The notes: generated by a model from the letters alone, not told the origin. 18,733 bases of DNA from an uncultured Flavobacteriales bacterium (GCA_937897625.1 CALCNZ010000025.1:1-18733), one strand, 5' to 3'. Counted from the first letter of the stretch, positions 1 to 8,311 are shown. Program-made: numbers and translations.

Positions 1-42
1 CAGGCGAAGACACTCTTTCCCTACACGACGCTCTTCCGATCT
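1..42 (+). other. Illumina TruSeq adapter with i5 index (assembly artefact)
   Basis: Positions 10-42 match the 33-base Illumina TruSeq read-1 adapter, from ACACTCTTTCCC to GCTCTTCCGATCT. Positions 2-9 read AGGCGAAG, which I recognise as TruSeq HT i5 index D505, and position 1 is the C that ends the P5 segment before the index. This is library-construction sequence left on a contig end, not genome. The biological sequence starts at about position 43. Confidence 0.98.
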
Positions 43-1694
43 TTCAATTAACCGCGAATTATATTTTGAAGGAAGGAACGGATAGCGTGACCATTTCAAA
101 CTTCCAGTCTCAACTGGGCGGAGGAACACTTGGTGTAAAAGGAAGTATTCGGAATTTGGGTGATCCTGTTTTAAATCTCGCCGTGAACGCCGAAACCAAT
201 TTGAGCGATGTGAAAGGCTTCTTCGGTTGGGATTCGCTAGCGGTTTGCGACGGACAGATTTCTGCACAATCAACCATTCAAGGAAAAATAGCTTTTCAAG
301 AAGCGGACAGCACCTTCGATTGGTCCCAACTTCATCTTAATGGAAGAGCGCAAGTAACCGGAGGAAGCTTTCAATGGGCCAATGCCAACGGACTATTTAA
401 AAACATAAACGGCGCATTTTTGCTGAATGGCTCAGATGCTCGAGTGGAACAATTGAACTTCAACATTAACGACAATGACTGCAGTTTCTCTGGAGATTTT
501 TTATCGATTATCCCATACTTCACAACCGATAAAGCACTCCTGAATATTAGCGCTCATCTCTATTCGAATAAACTTGACCTTGAAAAACTTTTAACTACAT
601 CAGGAAGCAATGAAAGTGAAATGAAACTTGCACTTCCTTCTTCAGTTCAACTCCATTTAACGACTCAAATTGATCAGTTCATGTTTAAGTCGTTCAATGC
701 TTCAAACATTAACGGAACAATAGACTACGCGAATGGTAAACTTCAAATTTCACCGCTAAGCATGAACCTTGCAAACGGCAATCTAGCTGCCGATTTCAAC
801 TTATTTCCGATGAATAACGGACAATTCGGGGTCACATGTTCGGGCGCATTGAATCGCATAGATATTCAACAATCATTTTTACTTTTCGATAACTTCGGTC
901 AGTCCTATTTGACACAAAACAACATTAAAGGAAACGCAACGGTGCTGGTAGATTTTGAAACGCTGTTGAGCCCCGACTTATCCGTTATTCTGAATAGTAT
1001 AAAATCAGATTTGCAGGTGAATATTGAAAATGGCGAACTAAACGATGTGGAATCGTTTCAATATTTAATTTCCTATATAAAGGGAAACAAGTGGATCGCA
1101 CCGTTGGTGAAGGAAGACGAATTCGCAGAAAAACTTCGACACATTAAATTTTCGACGCTTCAAAATTCCATTCATATTGAAAATTCCATCATCACGTTTC
1201 CACTGATGGACATTGAATCGAGCGCGATGTCGATTACCATGGAAGGAACGCACAGCTTCGATAATGTGCTGGATTACCGAATAGGTTTCGATTTGAAGGA
1301 AATGTTGCTGAATGCCTCGAGCACAGCGGGAAGTAAAAGCGGAAGACAAATTTATTTGTACATGCGCGGACCCATGGACAATCTGGAATTCGGGTTGGAC
1401 AAAGACGCGCTGCGCAGTGATCGGGTGAATGCAAAACTCCTTGAAAAGGAAAAACTAAATCGCATTTTCACGAATGCGTTCGCTTGGCGGAGAGATAAAG
1501 AAACTCCCCGTGAGCCTCTGTTTTCAGGACTTCGAAACGATAAACCGAATGAACCTTCGGTTGTGAAGCCTCCCATTCAAGAGCGAATAGCACCGTACAT
1601 CAAAGACAATGTTTCTCCGGAAGCGAAAGCGGAAAAAGAGAAGAAGACGCCGAAGTGGCTTCAAGAAAAACAAGAATACGAGGAAGAAGAATGA
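43..1694 (+). CDS. AsmA-like C-terminal region protein, 5' truncated at contig end
   Basis: The reading frame is open from the end of the adapter (first full codon at 45, QLTANYILKEGTD...), so the protein has lost its N-terminus; the TTG at 66 is not a real start. About 549 residues remain. They are rich in short beta strands of the kind seen in AsmA/TamB-like proteins (repeats such as GGTLGVKGSIRNLGDPVLNLAVNAET), a family of envelope proteins linked to outer-membrane assembly or lipid transport. The last 40 residues are highly charged, with Lys/Glu runs ending in EYEEEE. A 20-bp palindrome at 1543-1562 encodes KPNEPSVV near the C-terminus, in a linker-like segment. The stop overlaps the next ATG (ATGA), which implies translational coupling. 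The family call rests on overall composition and fold-like repeats, not on a catalytic motif. Confidence 0.72.
1543..1562 (+). repeat. Dispersed 20-bp palindrome, copy 1 (in AsmA-like gene)
   Basis: AACCGAA (1543-1549), loop TGAACC, TTCGGTT (1556-1562). It is translated as P-N-E-P-S-V in the host frame. It shares arms, spacing and reading frame with the copies at 7039, 9308 and 15104. Confidence 0.85.
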
Positions 1695-3025
1695 ACCTAC
1701 CAGAGGCCTTTGTCAATCGCTTAAAAACGCAATTCCCCGACCAGTGGGAACTCATGATTCCCGCCTACGATCGCGAAATTCAGACTTCTGTCTTAAAGCA
1801 TCCGAAGAAGTTTAAACACACTTCCGTTGTTGGTGAAACTGTGCCGTGGAATACGTTGGGCATGTTGTTGAAGGAACGTCCGAAGTTCACCTTCGATCCG
1901 CACTACCACGCTGGAGCGTATTATTCGCAGGAAGCGAATTCCATGCTCATTGGACATTTGTTTGAACAAGCCATTCAAGAAATTGAAAATCCTGTCGTGC
2001 TTGATCTTTGCGCTGCACCTGGCGGAAAGAGTTTGATTTACGCAACCCTACTCGGCGAAAACGGCGTGTTGGTTGCGAACGAAGTCATGCCGCAGCGTTT
2101 GAGCATCCTTCGTGAAAACCTTGACAAATGGGGCATTCCGAATGTTTTCACACTGGGCATGTATCCGAATAAAATTCCATTCACCCATTGCTTCGATGTT
2201 GTCGCGGTAGATGCGCCGTGCAGCGGAGAAGGACTCTTTCGCAAACAAATCGACTACCGTGGTGAATGGAAAGAATCTTTCGCTCACACGTGCGCGGTGC
2301 GTCAGCATGAGATTTTAGAAGAAGCCGTTAGACTTTTAATACCAGGAGGATACTTGTTGTATTCCACTTGCACCTTCGCTCCAGAAGAAAATGAAGAAAT
2401 CATTTCTTACTTAACAGACGAATTTCAACTTGAAAATATTCCCGTTGAAATGAAAAAAGAGTGGAACGTAGATGTTGTGAAAGGTATATCTGGCGAAGGA
2501 TACAGAATGCTTCCGCACAACACACCCGGAGAAGGATTCTTTTGCACGCTCTTGAAGAAGCCGGAAGGACACACCGAGAAAATTCGTTTCAAACCGAATT
2601 CGAAAATTGTTCCGCTTACTGCGAAAGAACGCGTCGCTGCTAACGCCTTCATTCGCGAAGACATTGCCTTGGTGAAGAATGAAAAGGGATTGGTTTTCCT
2701 CGATACCCTTCAACATACATTCAAAGAAATTTGGCGCGCCTTACTCCCAAATGCGAACGCAGGAACGCTTGTGGGTGAATTCATGAAAGACAAATTCATT
2801 CCCGGCCAAGGCATTGCCAACACGGGCATTGAGTCTAATGAGGTTAGAAAATTAGAGCTTTCGTACGACGATGTGATTCGTTATTTGAAGAAGGAAGTCA
2901 TTCAAGTGGAAGCAGAAGCGGGCTTTGTGATTGTCACCTTCGAACAACAAAACATTGGATGGGGTAAAGTGGTTGGAACCCGCTTGAACAATAACTATCC
3001 GAACGAGTGGCGTATTCGATCTTAA
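1691..3025 (+). CDS. RsmF-type rRNA (cytosine-C5)-methyltransferase, NOL1/NOP2/Sun family
   Basis: A SAM-dependent RNA m5C methyltransferase of about 444 residues. The SAM-binding motif DLCAAPGGKS lies at residues 105-114. The two family cysteines are C177 in DAPCSGEG and the catalytic C227 in STCTF. A C-terminal region of about 150 residues fits the RNA-binding extension of RsmF/YebU-like enzymes. The probable substrate is 16S rRNA, inferred from the family. An upstream GTG at 1655 would also be in frame, but the ATG at 1691 gives a 4-base ATGA overlap with the preceding gene and a purine-rich stretch just before it, and the protein then begins MNLPEAFVNRLK as expected. Its TAA shares the bases TTAA with the stop of the convergent cvpA gene, so there is no intergenic terminator. 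Confidence 0.9.
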   Translation: MNLPEAFVNRLKTQFPDQWELMIPAYDREIQTSVLKHPKKFKHTSVVGETVPWNTLGMLLKERPKFTFDPHYHAGAYYSQEANSMLIGHLFEQAIQEIENPVVLDLCAAPGGKSLIYATLLGENGVLVANEVMPQRLSILRENLDKWGIPNVFTLGMYPNKIPFTHCFDVVAVDAPCSGEGLFRKQIDYRGEWKESFAHTCAVRQHEILEEAVRLLIPGGYLLYSTCTFAPEENEEIISYLTDEFQLENIPVEMKKEWNVDVVKGISGEGYRMLPHNTPGEGFFCTLLKKPEGHTEKIRFKPNSKIVPLTAKERVAANAFIREDIALVKNEKGLVFLDTLQHTFKEIWRALLPNANAGTLVGEFMKDKFIPGQGIANTGIESNEVRKLELSYDDVIRYLKKEVIQVEAEAGFVIVTFEQQNIGWGKVVGTRLNNNYPNEWRIRS

Positions 3026-3525
3026 GCTTCCTTCTCTGGAAGTTTTTTATCGAAATCTTCGATGGCCGGAATAACCGTCTTTGAAAAATCGTTCACAGGT
3101 TCGTAAACAACAGACGCGTCTTTTTGCGATTGTGGAATCATGTGAAACTTATCGTCAAGTGCATGCAGCATCACAAAAAGCGAACTCGTTCCCAATAAAT
3201 ATTTTCCCAATGAAAACGTAGCGCCCAAGGCTTTGTTCCATTTCTCGCCGCTTCCTTTGATGTTTTTCGAAATGAGTTTTCCAAGGAAATACATTCCAAT
3301 AACCACCACCAGGAAAATTGCCAAGAACACTGAAACCCTTGTTCCTATTGACCCGTCGTTTGCGCCGATCATTTTCGCTACAGTTTCAGACAAATACACG
3401 GCTGCGTATATGCCCACAAAGAAGGCCAAGAAAGAGAACAATTCCGAAACGAAACCATTCATCCATCCGCGCCAAAGTGCCCACACCAAGATGAGCACAA
3501 GAATTATATCGAGATAGCTTACCAC
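3022..3525 (-). CDS. CvpA family inner-membrane protein
   Basis: A protein of 167 residues starting YLDIILVLILVWALWRGWMNGFVSELFSF, the usual CvpA N-terminal pattern: a membrane helix, a short W-R-G turn with G-F, and a second helix. A further hydrophobic segment is VFLAIFLVVVIGMYFLGKLI. CvpA was named for colicin V production; its role in most bacteria is unclear, with suggested links to envelope stress and purine supply. The start is GTG, since no in-frame ATG precedes the first helix, and a TAGTTTCG element sits 4 bases upstream, consistent with a leaderless transcript. The C-terminal 50 residues are soluble and charged. It is divergent from ksgA and convergent with the methyltransferase gene. 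Confidence 0.85.
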   Translation of the reverse strand: MVSYLDIILVLILVWALWRGWMNGFVSELFSFLAFFVGIYAAVYLSETVAKMIGANDGSIGTRVSVFLAIFLVVVIGMYFLGKLISKNIKGSGEKWNKALGATFSLGKYLLGTSSLFVMLHALDDKFHMIPQSQKDASVVYEPVNDFSKTVIPAIEDFDKKLPEKEA

Positions 3526-3529
3526 ATTT

Positions 3530-3537
3530 CGAAACTA
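3530..3537 (-). promoter_or_regulatory. Putative -7 element of cvpA (leaderless)
   Basis: On the minus strand, TAGTTTCG differs from TAnnTTTG at one position and lies 4 bases before the GTG start at 3525. No convincing -33 TTG was found at the normal spacing. Confidence 0.45.
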
Positions 3538-3628
3538 ATCTAATTTTCAAGACTTTCGGTTTCTGCATTCAGTACTTTTTCACTTCTGAATGTTCAACAA
3601 ATCGAGTCTAAGTTTCGGCTTTTTCGCT

Positions 3629-3636
3629 TTGCTTTG
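3629..3636 (+). promoter_or_regulatory. Putative -7 element of ksgA (leaderless)
   Basis: TTGCTTTG, one mismatch from TAnnTTTG, followed by TAGT and then the GTG at 3641. The spacing equals that of the other leaderless candidates and supports 3641 over the ATG at 3590. No clear -33 element is seen. Confidence 0.4.
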
Positions 3637-3640
3637 TAGT

Positions 3641-4414
3641 GTGAACGTACGTCCGAAAAAACACCTGGGTCAGCATTTCCTTTTGGACATGTCTGTCTGC
3701 GAAAGAATTGCTGAAGCCATTACTGGCGTAGGCGAAACGAAGAAAATTATTGAAGTAGGTCCAGGTACTGGTGCACTTACACAGTTCCTGATGAAGCTTC
3801 CTTACGAGACTTCCGTGGTGGAAGTTGACGACGAGTCTGTTGCGTATTTGAACGCTTACTATCCGGCGCTTCGCGGAAGAATTTATGAGGAAGACTTTCT
3901 TCGTATGGATTTGAAAGATCGCTTTGGCGATAATTTTTGTGTCGTTGGAAATTTTCCGTACAACATTTCATCTCAAATTTTATTCAAGGTTCTAGACGAA
4001 TGGGAATGCGTTCCCGAGTTGGTGGGGATGTTTCAAAAAGAAGTAGCAGAGCGTGTGGCATCGGGTCCTGGAAGCCGAGACTATGGCATCTTGTCGGTCT
4101 TGCTTCAAGTGCATTACGAAATCAAATATCTCTTCACCGTAGAACCAGAAGTGTTCAATCCTCCTCCCAAAGTGAAAAGCGGCGTGTTGCGCATGCAGCG
4201 CAGACCAGCGCCTTTGGTGACTTCCCAACAAAAAGAATTCAAACAAGTGGTGAAGTTGGCGTTCAATCAACGCAGAAAAACCATTCGCAATTCCGTGAAG
4301 TCTTTGCTTCAACCTGGAATAACTTCAGAGAACGATTTGTTCAACAAGAGACCCGAGCAATTATCGGTGGAACAATTTATTGAATTGACACACATTCTAT
4401 TTCCCAACAAATAA
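3641..4414 (+). CDS. rsmA: 16S rRNA (adenine1518/1519-N6)-dimethyltransferase
   Basis: RsmA (KsgA) dimethylates two adjacent adenines in the 3'-end hairpin of 16S rRNA late in small-subunit assembly. Visible motifs, numbered from the GTG at 3641, are the N-terminal RPKKHLGQHFL signature (residues 4-14), SAM motif EVGPGTGALT (38-47) and catalytic NFPYNIS (104-110); later come FNPPPKVKSGVL and FNQRRKTIRNSVK. The resulting 257 residues is normal for the family. An in-frame ATG at 3590 would add 17 residues (MFNKSSLSFGFFALLCS) with no counterpart in the family. I prefer 3641 because family conservation begins there and a -7-like element lies 4 bases upstream. It heads a run of co-directional genes through 7499; the next gene starts 23 bases after its stop. 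Confidence 0.93.
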   Translation: MNVRPKKHLGQHFLLDMSVCERIAEAITGVGETKKIIEVGPGTGALTQFLMKLPYETSVVEVDDESVAYLNAYYPALRGRIYEEDFLRMDLKDRFGDNFCVVGNFPYNISSQILFKVLDEWECVPELVGMFQKEVAERVASGPGSRDYGILSVLLQVHYEIKYLFTVEPEVFNPPPKVKSGVLRMQRRPAPLVTSQQKEFKQVVKLAFNQRRKTIRNSVKSLLQPGITSENDLFNKRPEQLSVEQFIELTHILFPNK

Positions 4415-4425
4415 CTCATTCAGCT

Positions 4426-4433
4426 TAAATTAG
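4426..4433 (+). promoter_or_regulatory. Putative -7 element of fbp (leaderless)
   Basis: TAAATTAG, one mismatch from TAnnTTTG, is followed by CAAC and then the ATG at 4438. fbp may therefore have its own start site besides read-through from ksgA. No -33 TTG is seen. Confidence 0.35.
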
Positions 4434-4437
4434 CAAC

Positions 4438-5445
4438 ATGGCAGCATTGGTAACACTTAGTGAATTCGTAATGGAACGTCAGTCTGATTTTCCATATGCT
4501 TCAGGCGATTTAACGCGACTTCTTTCCGACATTGGCATTGCAGGAAAGATCATTAACCATAAGGTGAATAAAGCGGGGCTTCAAGATATTTTGGGCGCTG
4601 CTGCGAACATTAACGTGCAGGGCGAAACGCAAATGAAGATGGATGTATTCTCTGACGAAACGTTGTTGAATGCGATGCGTTGGGGCGGACAAGTTGCAGG
4701 AGCGGGAAGTGAAGAGAATGAAAAATACTTCGCCTTCGAACAAGAGCATTGCAAGAAAGCCAAGTATGTGATCTTGTTCGATCCATTGGACGGCTCTTCG
4801 AACATAGACGTGAACGTGAGCATAGGGACGATTTTTTCTATTTTCAGAAGGAAGAGCAGCATTGGTGATTTGGCGAATGTGAACGACTTTCTTCAGAAAG
4901 GCGATGAGCAAGTTGCTGCCGGATATATTATTTATGGAAGTAGCACCATGCTTGTGTATACGACAGGACACGGTGTGAACGGCTTCACCCTTCAACCCAG
5001 TATTGGTGAGTTTTTCCTTTCACATCCGAACATGAAAATTCCGGAAGACGGCGCCATCTATAGCATGAACGAAGGTAATTTGAATGCGTGCGAGAAAGGT
5101 GTTCAAGAATACATTGCGTGGTGCAAGGAAAGCGATAAGAAGACGAATCGTCCGTATTCAGCGCGATACATTGGATCGCTCGTTGCAGACTTTCACCGAA
5201 ATTTAATCAAAGGCGGAATCTATATTTACCCAGGCACCACGAAAAACAAAAGTGGCAAATTGCGCATGCAATACGAATGCAATCCGCTTGCGTTCATTGT
5301 GGAGCAAGCAGGTGGAAAGGCCACTGACGGACACCGCAGAATTATGGAAATTGTTCCGACCGATTTGCACCAACGCTCTCCCCTATTCATCGGCTCGAAA
5401 AACATGGTTGAAAAAGTGGAAGCGTTAATTAAACAGCACTCGTAA
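4438..5445 (+). CDS. fbp: Class I fructose-1,6-bisphosphatase
   Basis: Hydrolyses fructose 1,6-bisphosphate to fructose 6-phosphate and phosphate, a committed step of gluconeogenesis, in the cytoplasm. At 335 residues it has normal class I length. The metal-binding motif ILFDPLDGSSNID places D115, D118, G119 and S120, and the preceding acidic pair is in GSEENE (residues 90-95). The C-terminal active-site signature GKLRMQYECNPLAFIVEQAGG begins at about residue 273, with E280 as a metal ligand. The ATG at 4438 gives the expected N-terminus, MAALVTLSEFVMERQ. Only one base separates its stop from the next start, so the TM2 gene behind it is almost surely co-transcribed. Confidence 0.97.
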   Translation: MAALVTLSEFVMERQSDFPYASGDLTRLLSDIGIAGKIINHKVNKAGLQDILGAAANINVQGETQMKMDVFSDETLLNAMRWGGQVAGAGSEENEKYFAFEQEHCKKAKYVILFDPLDGSSNIDVNVSIGTIFSIFRRKSSIGDLANVNDFLQKGDEQVAAGYIIYGSSTMLVYTTGHGVNGFTLQPSIGEFFLSHPNMKIPEDGAIYSMNEGNLNACEKGVQEYIAWCKESDKKTNRPYSARYIGSLVADFHRNLIKGGIYIYPGTTKNKSGKLRMQYECNPLAFIVEQAGGKATDGHRRIMEIVPTDLHQRSPLFIGSKNMVEKVEALIKQHS

Positions 5446-5446
5446 G

Positions 5447-5815
5447 ATGCGCACTGTCCTTTTGCTCTGCTGCTTGTTCGTTGGAATGTCTGCGTTTGCC
5501 CAGGATTCTAATAACATCGTTGTTTCTGCAAATGGATCTTCCTTAGCGAAATTCAACAATAGAAAAATTGTTCAGAAGCTTCGAACATTTAACAATCAAC
5601 GTGCAGTAGCTATTGGCTTAGACGTGAGTCTTGGACTGTTTGGAGTGCACCGCATGTACTTGGGAACGGACCTCCGAGTTCCAGTAATTTACACGACCAC
5701 TATTGGTGGTGGTGGAGTGTTGTGGCTGGTAGATTTAGGACTGCTTGTAGCGGTAAAAGATCTAACGCCTTTCCAAGACAATCCGAATGTTTTTATGTGG
5801 AATTCATTTCGTTAA
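5447..5815 (+). CDS. TM2-domain protein with signal peptide
   Basis: A 122-residue protein. It starts with a signal peptide (MRTVLLLCCLFVGMSAFAQ), then a polar stretch of about 35 residues, then a region matching the TM2 pattern: a first helix ending GLFGVHRMYLG, then GGGGVLWLVDLGLLVAV. TM2 proteins have two membrane helices joined by a tight turn; their biochemical role is not known. The H-R-x-Y-L-G motif and the second-helix W-x-x-D are clear. The segment ends in a short soluble tail (FQDNPNVFMWNSFR). It lies one base after fbp and three bases before the GT2 gene, so it belongs to that transcript, but the neighbours do not reveal its job. Confidence 0.75.
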   Translation: MRTVLLLCCLFVGMSAFAQDSNNIVVSANGSSLAKFNNRKIVQKLRTFNNQRAVAIGLDVSLGLFGVHRMYLGTDLRVPVIYTTTIGGGGVLWLVDLGLLVAVKDLTPFQDNPNVFMWNSFR

Positions 5816-5818
5816 ATC

Positions 5819-6571
5819 ATGACTGAAGGTTTATCTGTTGTGCTCATTGCTTTCAACGAAGGCCATCATATTGCAAAATGTTTGAAGGCAGCACAAGAGG
5901 TAGCCGATGAAATTGTAGTGATTGATTCGGGATCAACAGACAATACGGTAGAGGTGTGTAAAGCCTACGGAGCAAGGGTTATCGTGCATCCATGGTCGGG
6001 ATATTCTGCTCAGAAAAATTTCGGAAACGACCAAGCTTCTTTCGATTGGATCCTCAGTTTAGACGCCGATGAGGTATTGAATGAACGTTTGATTCATTCT
6101 ATTTTGAAATGGAAACGCATGCCACAATCGGCCTGCTTCAAGCGAATGACAAACTACTGTGGAACGTTCATTAAACACGGCGGATGGTATCCAGATATTA
6201 AAGTTCGTCTCTTCAACAAACAAGAAACCAATTGGGAAGGAACGATTCACGAAGTGCTTCGTGGATTATCGAAAGAAAATACATTATTGTTGGAAGGCGA
6301 TTGCTTGCACTACTCTTACTATTCCGTTGAACAGCATTACGCGCAAGCGGAAAAGTTCACGACTATACAAGCCGCGGATTTGTTTCAACAAGGAAAAAAA
6401 TCGCCTTGGTACAAGCGCGTTTTCAGTCCCATTTCGAAATTCATTGTGGACTATTTCTTCCGTTTCGGATTTCTAGACGGCAAGGCTGGCTTCACTGTGG
6501 CGCGGATTTCTGCGTATGCCACACACTTGAAATACAAAAAAATTCATGAGCACATTCGCCTTTCCAAGTAG
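5819..6571 (+). CDS. Glycosyltransferase family 2, WaaE/KdtX-like
   Basis: A cytoplasmic-face sugar transferase of 250 residues. The GT-A nucleotide-sugar fold shows as LSVVLIAFNEG at the N-terminus, IVVIDSGSTDNT (about 32-43) and the metal-binding DADE (82-85). The pattern that follows, RLFNKQETNWEGTIHEVL, is typical of the small WaaE/KdtX-like subgroup that adds glucose or a related sugar to the lipopolysaccharide inner core; donor and acceptor cannot be read from the sequence. The C-terminus is basic and hydrophobic (KFIVDYFFRFGFL), suggesting membrane association. Its last 26 bases overlap the GT9 gene in another frame, so the two are co-expressed and probably act in the same lipopolysaccharide or glycolipid pathway. 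Confidence 0.85.
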   Translation: MTEGLSVVLIAFNEGHHIAKCLKAAQEVADEIVVIDSGSTDNTVEVCKAYGARVIVHPWSGYSAQKNFGNDQASFDWILSLDADEVLNERLIHSILKWKRMPQSACFKRMTNYCGTFIKHGGWYPDIKVRLFNKQETNWEGTIHEVLRGLSKENTLLLEGDCLHYSYYSVEQHYAQAEKFTTIQAADLFQQGKKSPWYKRVFSPISKFIVDYFFRFGFLDGKAGFTVARISAYATHLKYKKIHEHIRLSK

Positions 6572-7499
6572 CATAGCTATCTCGCGCACAGACAGCATTG
6601 GCGATGTCATTGTGACCTTGCCGTTGTGCGGTTTCATAAAAAAATATTCTCCAAATACACGTATCACCTTCATTGGAAGAAGCTATACGCAGGCCATTGT
6701 AGAGGCTTGTCCGTTTGTAGATGAATTCGTGAATTTCGATAGGCGTGCAGAAACTTCTTTGCTAGTTGAAGCCTGCGTCTTCGCCTTTCCAGATGCGGAA
6801 GTCATGCAATGGGTGAAGGCGCAAAGTGTCAAGAAACGCATTGCCACTGGAAGCAGAATAGCTTCTTGGAAATTCGCAAATGATCGCGTATTCTTTTCAA
6901 GAAAGAATTCAAACTTGCACGAATCGCAATTGAATTTTCATTTGCTGAATCCATTCGGTGTAAAGAACATTCCGAGCCTCGAAGAAATTCGCACCTGGCA
7001 TATTCTGAAACCCCAGGTAGAAAGCCCTATTCAACAAGAACCGAATAAACGTTCGGTTGTATTCCACATGCTTAGCAAAGGCAGTGCGTTGAACTGGTCG
7101 TTGAATCAGTATCAAACATTAGCATCGCTTCTAACCGCATCGGAATTCAACATATACATCACTGGAACGGAAGAAGAAGGTGTGCGCATTCGTCAAGGAT
7201 TTCATTTCGATGAACACATTATTGACGTCAGCGGAAAGCTTTCTCTTCCACAATTAATCGCTTTTATTTCATCTTGCGATACATTAGTTGCTGCTAGCAC
7301 AGGACCGTTGCACATTGCATCGGCCGTGGGTATTCGCGCCATAGGACTTTATCCTTCGAAACGACCTATGCATCCGGGAAGATGGATGCCTTTAGGAAGC
7401 CATGCGAGTTATTTAGAGGATGGAAATTCAGAGCAAAAAGAAAGCCTCGAGATTTCTCCCGAGGCTGTTCTGAAAAGGATTCTAGACGTCAGTTCTTAA
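6546..7499 (+). CDS. Glycosyltransferase family 9 (heptosyltransferase-like)
   Basis: A 317-residue GT-B enzyme of the ADP-heptose:LPS heptosyltransferase family. The N-terminal ISRTDSIGDVIVTLPL (residues 12-27) is the family acceptor-domain motif. The C-terminal donor-binding motif is STGPLHIASAVGIRAIGLY (251-269). With the overlapping GT2 it probably builds the outer-membrane glycolipid core; the actual sugar is uncertain in Bacteroidota. The ATG at 6546 lies inside the end of the GT2 gene. A 20-bp palindrome at 7039-7058 encodes EPNKRSVV (165-172), at the expected junction between the two Rossmann domains, so the insertion would be tolerated. The last 11 bases overlap the convergent T9SS gene, and a terminator-like hairpin for that gene lies within this coding region. 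Confidence 0.85.
   Translation: MSTFAFPSSIAISRTDSIGDVIVTLPLCGFIKKYSPNTRITFIGRSYTQAIVEACPFVDEFVNFDRRAETSLLVEACVFAFPDAEVMQWVKAQSVKKRIATGSRIASWKFANDRVFFSRKNSNLHESQLNFHLLNPFGVKNIPSLEEIRTWHILKPQVESPIQQEPNKRSVVFHMLSKGSALNWSLNQYQTLASLLTASEFNIYITGTEEEGVRIRQGFHFDEHIIDVSGKLSLPQLIAFISSCDTLVAASTGPLHIASAVGIRAIGLYPSKRPMHPGRWMPLGSHASYLEDGNSEQKESLEISPEAVLKRILDVSS
7039..7058 (+). repeat. Dispersed 20-bp palindrome, copy 2 (in GT9 gene)
   Basis: AACCGAA (7039-7045), loop TAAACG, TTCGGTT (7052-7058). It is translated as P-N-K-R-S-V, the same frame as copies 1, 3 and 4. Allowing T-G pairing, the stem extends to eight pairs. Confidence 0.85.
7434..7466 (-). terminator. Terminator-like hairpin for the T9SS protein gene
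   Basis: Read on the minus strand, AGCCTCG and CGAGGCT (7460-7466 and 7443-7449) form a 7-bp stem with a 10-base loop, followed by TTCTTTTTG. It lies 22 bases past the minus-strand stop, inside the 3' end of the convergent GT9 gene. Confidence 0.55.
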
Positions 7500-8259
7500 C
7501 GATACGAACGGCGTTTCGCAGTTTGTTATCGAACTTCATGATATAAATTCCGTTTGGCAAATGTTCAATGTCCAATCTTGTGTTTAGGCTGGTTACTTTT
7601 CCTGATTGAACCACTTCACCTACAATGTTAGTAAGGATATAATTCGTGTTCACTAGCGAGCTCGGAACATTCAATTGAAAGGTTCCCTGTGTTGGGTTTG
7701 GCAATACTCTTACTGATAAATCTTCTTTCAAAGTTGCAACAGCTGATGGCGCAACAACGTGAATGGTAAAGTCTTGGAAACTTCCATACTGATAAGAACC
7801 ACAGGCTCCATATCCGTTCGTACCTGTTGAATCGAAACAATCACTACCCCAACCTGCAATGACGCGCAAGCGATAGGTTCCGGCTGCAACTGTTGCAGGA
7901 ACAGTGATTTGAATATCGTAAGTCATTGGATCACCTGCTTGATAACTGTGGTAAAGGTTTTCAGAATCGTCGAAAGCCCCGTCAGCGTTCGTGTCTATCC
8001 ATACACCTGCACCACACCAAGAACCATTGGTAATTGTCATAGCCATAGGAACATCTTGCGTGAGCGTTGTGCTTAAAGCCGTGTAGTCGGAAATGGCGCA
8101 ATCGGTAGTTCCTAATTCCCAAACGATACTGTCCAATTCTATGTATTGGTTGTTCCAAGTGAAGCATCCGTTAAGGAATGTTGGAGCGCAGTAGGTCTGT
8201 GAAAACGCCTGGTTGAACAGACCCGCGAAGAAGAAAAATAGAAAGTAGATTTTTTTCAT
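7489..8259 (-). CDS. Secreted GEVED-type domain protein with T9SS type A sorting domain
   Basis: A 256-residue exported protein. A signal peptide (MKKIYFLFFFFAGLFNQAFSQ) is followed by a beta-rich domain with the calcium-loop-like DTNADGAFDDSE (89-100) and GTYRLRVIAGWGSD, which fits the GEVED domain common in Bacteroidota surface proteins. From about residue 180 comes a type IX secretion C-terminal sorting domain: VRVLPNPTQGTFQLNVP, then NIVGEVVQSGKV, then LPNGIYIMKFDNKLRNAVRIVKN. The protein should therefore cross the outer membrane through the T9SS and be anchored or released after removal of the C-terminal domain. Cysteines are frequent in the mature domain (C24, C32, C54, C82, C141, C153), suggesting disulfides. 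No enzyme motif is seen; adhesion or surface structure is only a guess. Confidence 0.88.
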   Translation of the reverse strand: MKKIYFLFFFFAGLFNQAFSQTYCAPTFLNGCFTWNNQYIELDSIVWELGTTDCAISDYTALSTTLTQDVPMAMTITNGSWCGAGVWIDTNADGAFDDSENLYHSYQAGDPMTYDIQITVPATVAAGTYRLRVIAGWGSDCFDSTGTNGYGACGSYQYGSFQDFTIHVVAPSAVATLKEDLSVRVLPNPTQGTFQLNVPSSLVNTNYILTNIVGEVVQSGKVTSLNTRLDIEHLPNGIYIMKFDNKLRNAVRIVKN

Positions 8260-8311
8260 AGAAGTGTGTTTGGTTAAAGATAGAAAAATTTGATTAAATG
8301 AAGGATTATCA

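Noticed and set aside
1065..1576. Minus-strand open frames inside the AsmA-like gene and similar frames elsewhere
   Set aside because: They lack recognisable motifs, signal sequences or promoters and lie opposite well-supported genes, so they are treated as chance frames.
3590..3640. ATG at 3590 as the ksgA start
   Set aside because: It adds 17 residues without family counterpart before the conserved RPKKHLGQHFL block, and the GTG at 3641 has a -7-like element 4 bases ahead. Not excluded without transcript data.
6546..6571. Frameshift between the two glycosyltransferases
   Set aside because: Both have complete, distinct family motifs from their own starts (GT2 and GT9), so the 26-base overlap is gene packing rather than a broken fusion.
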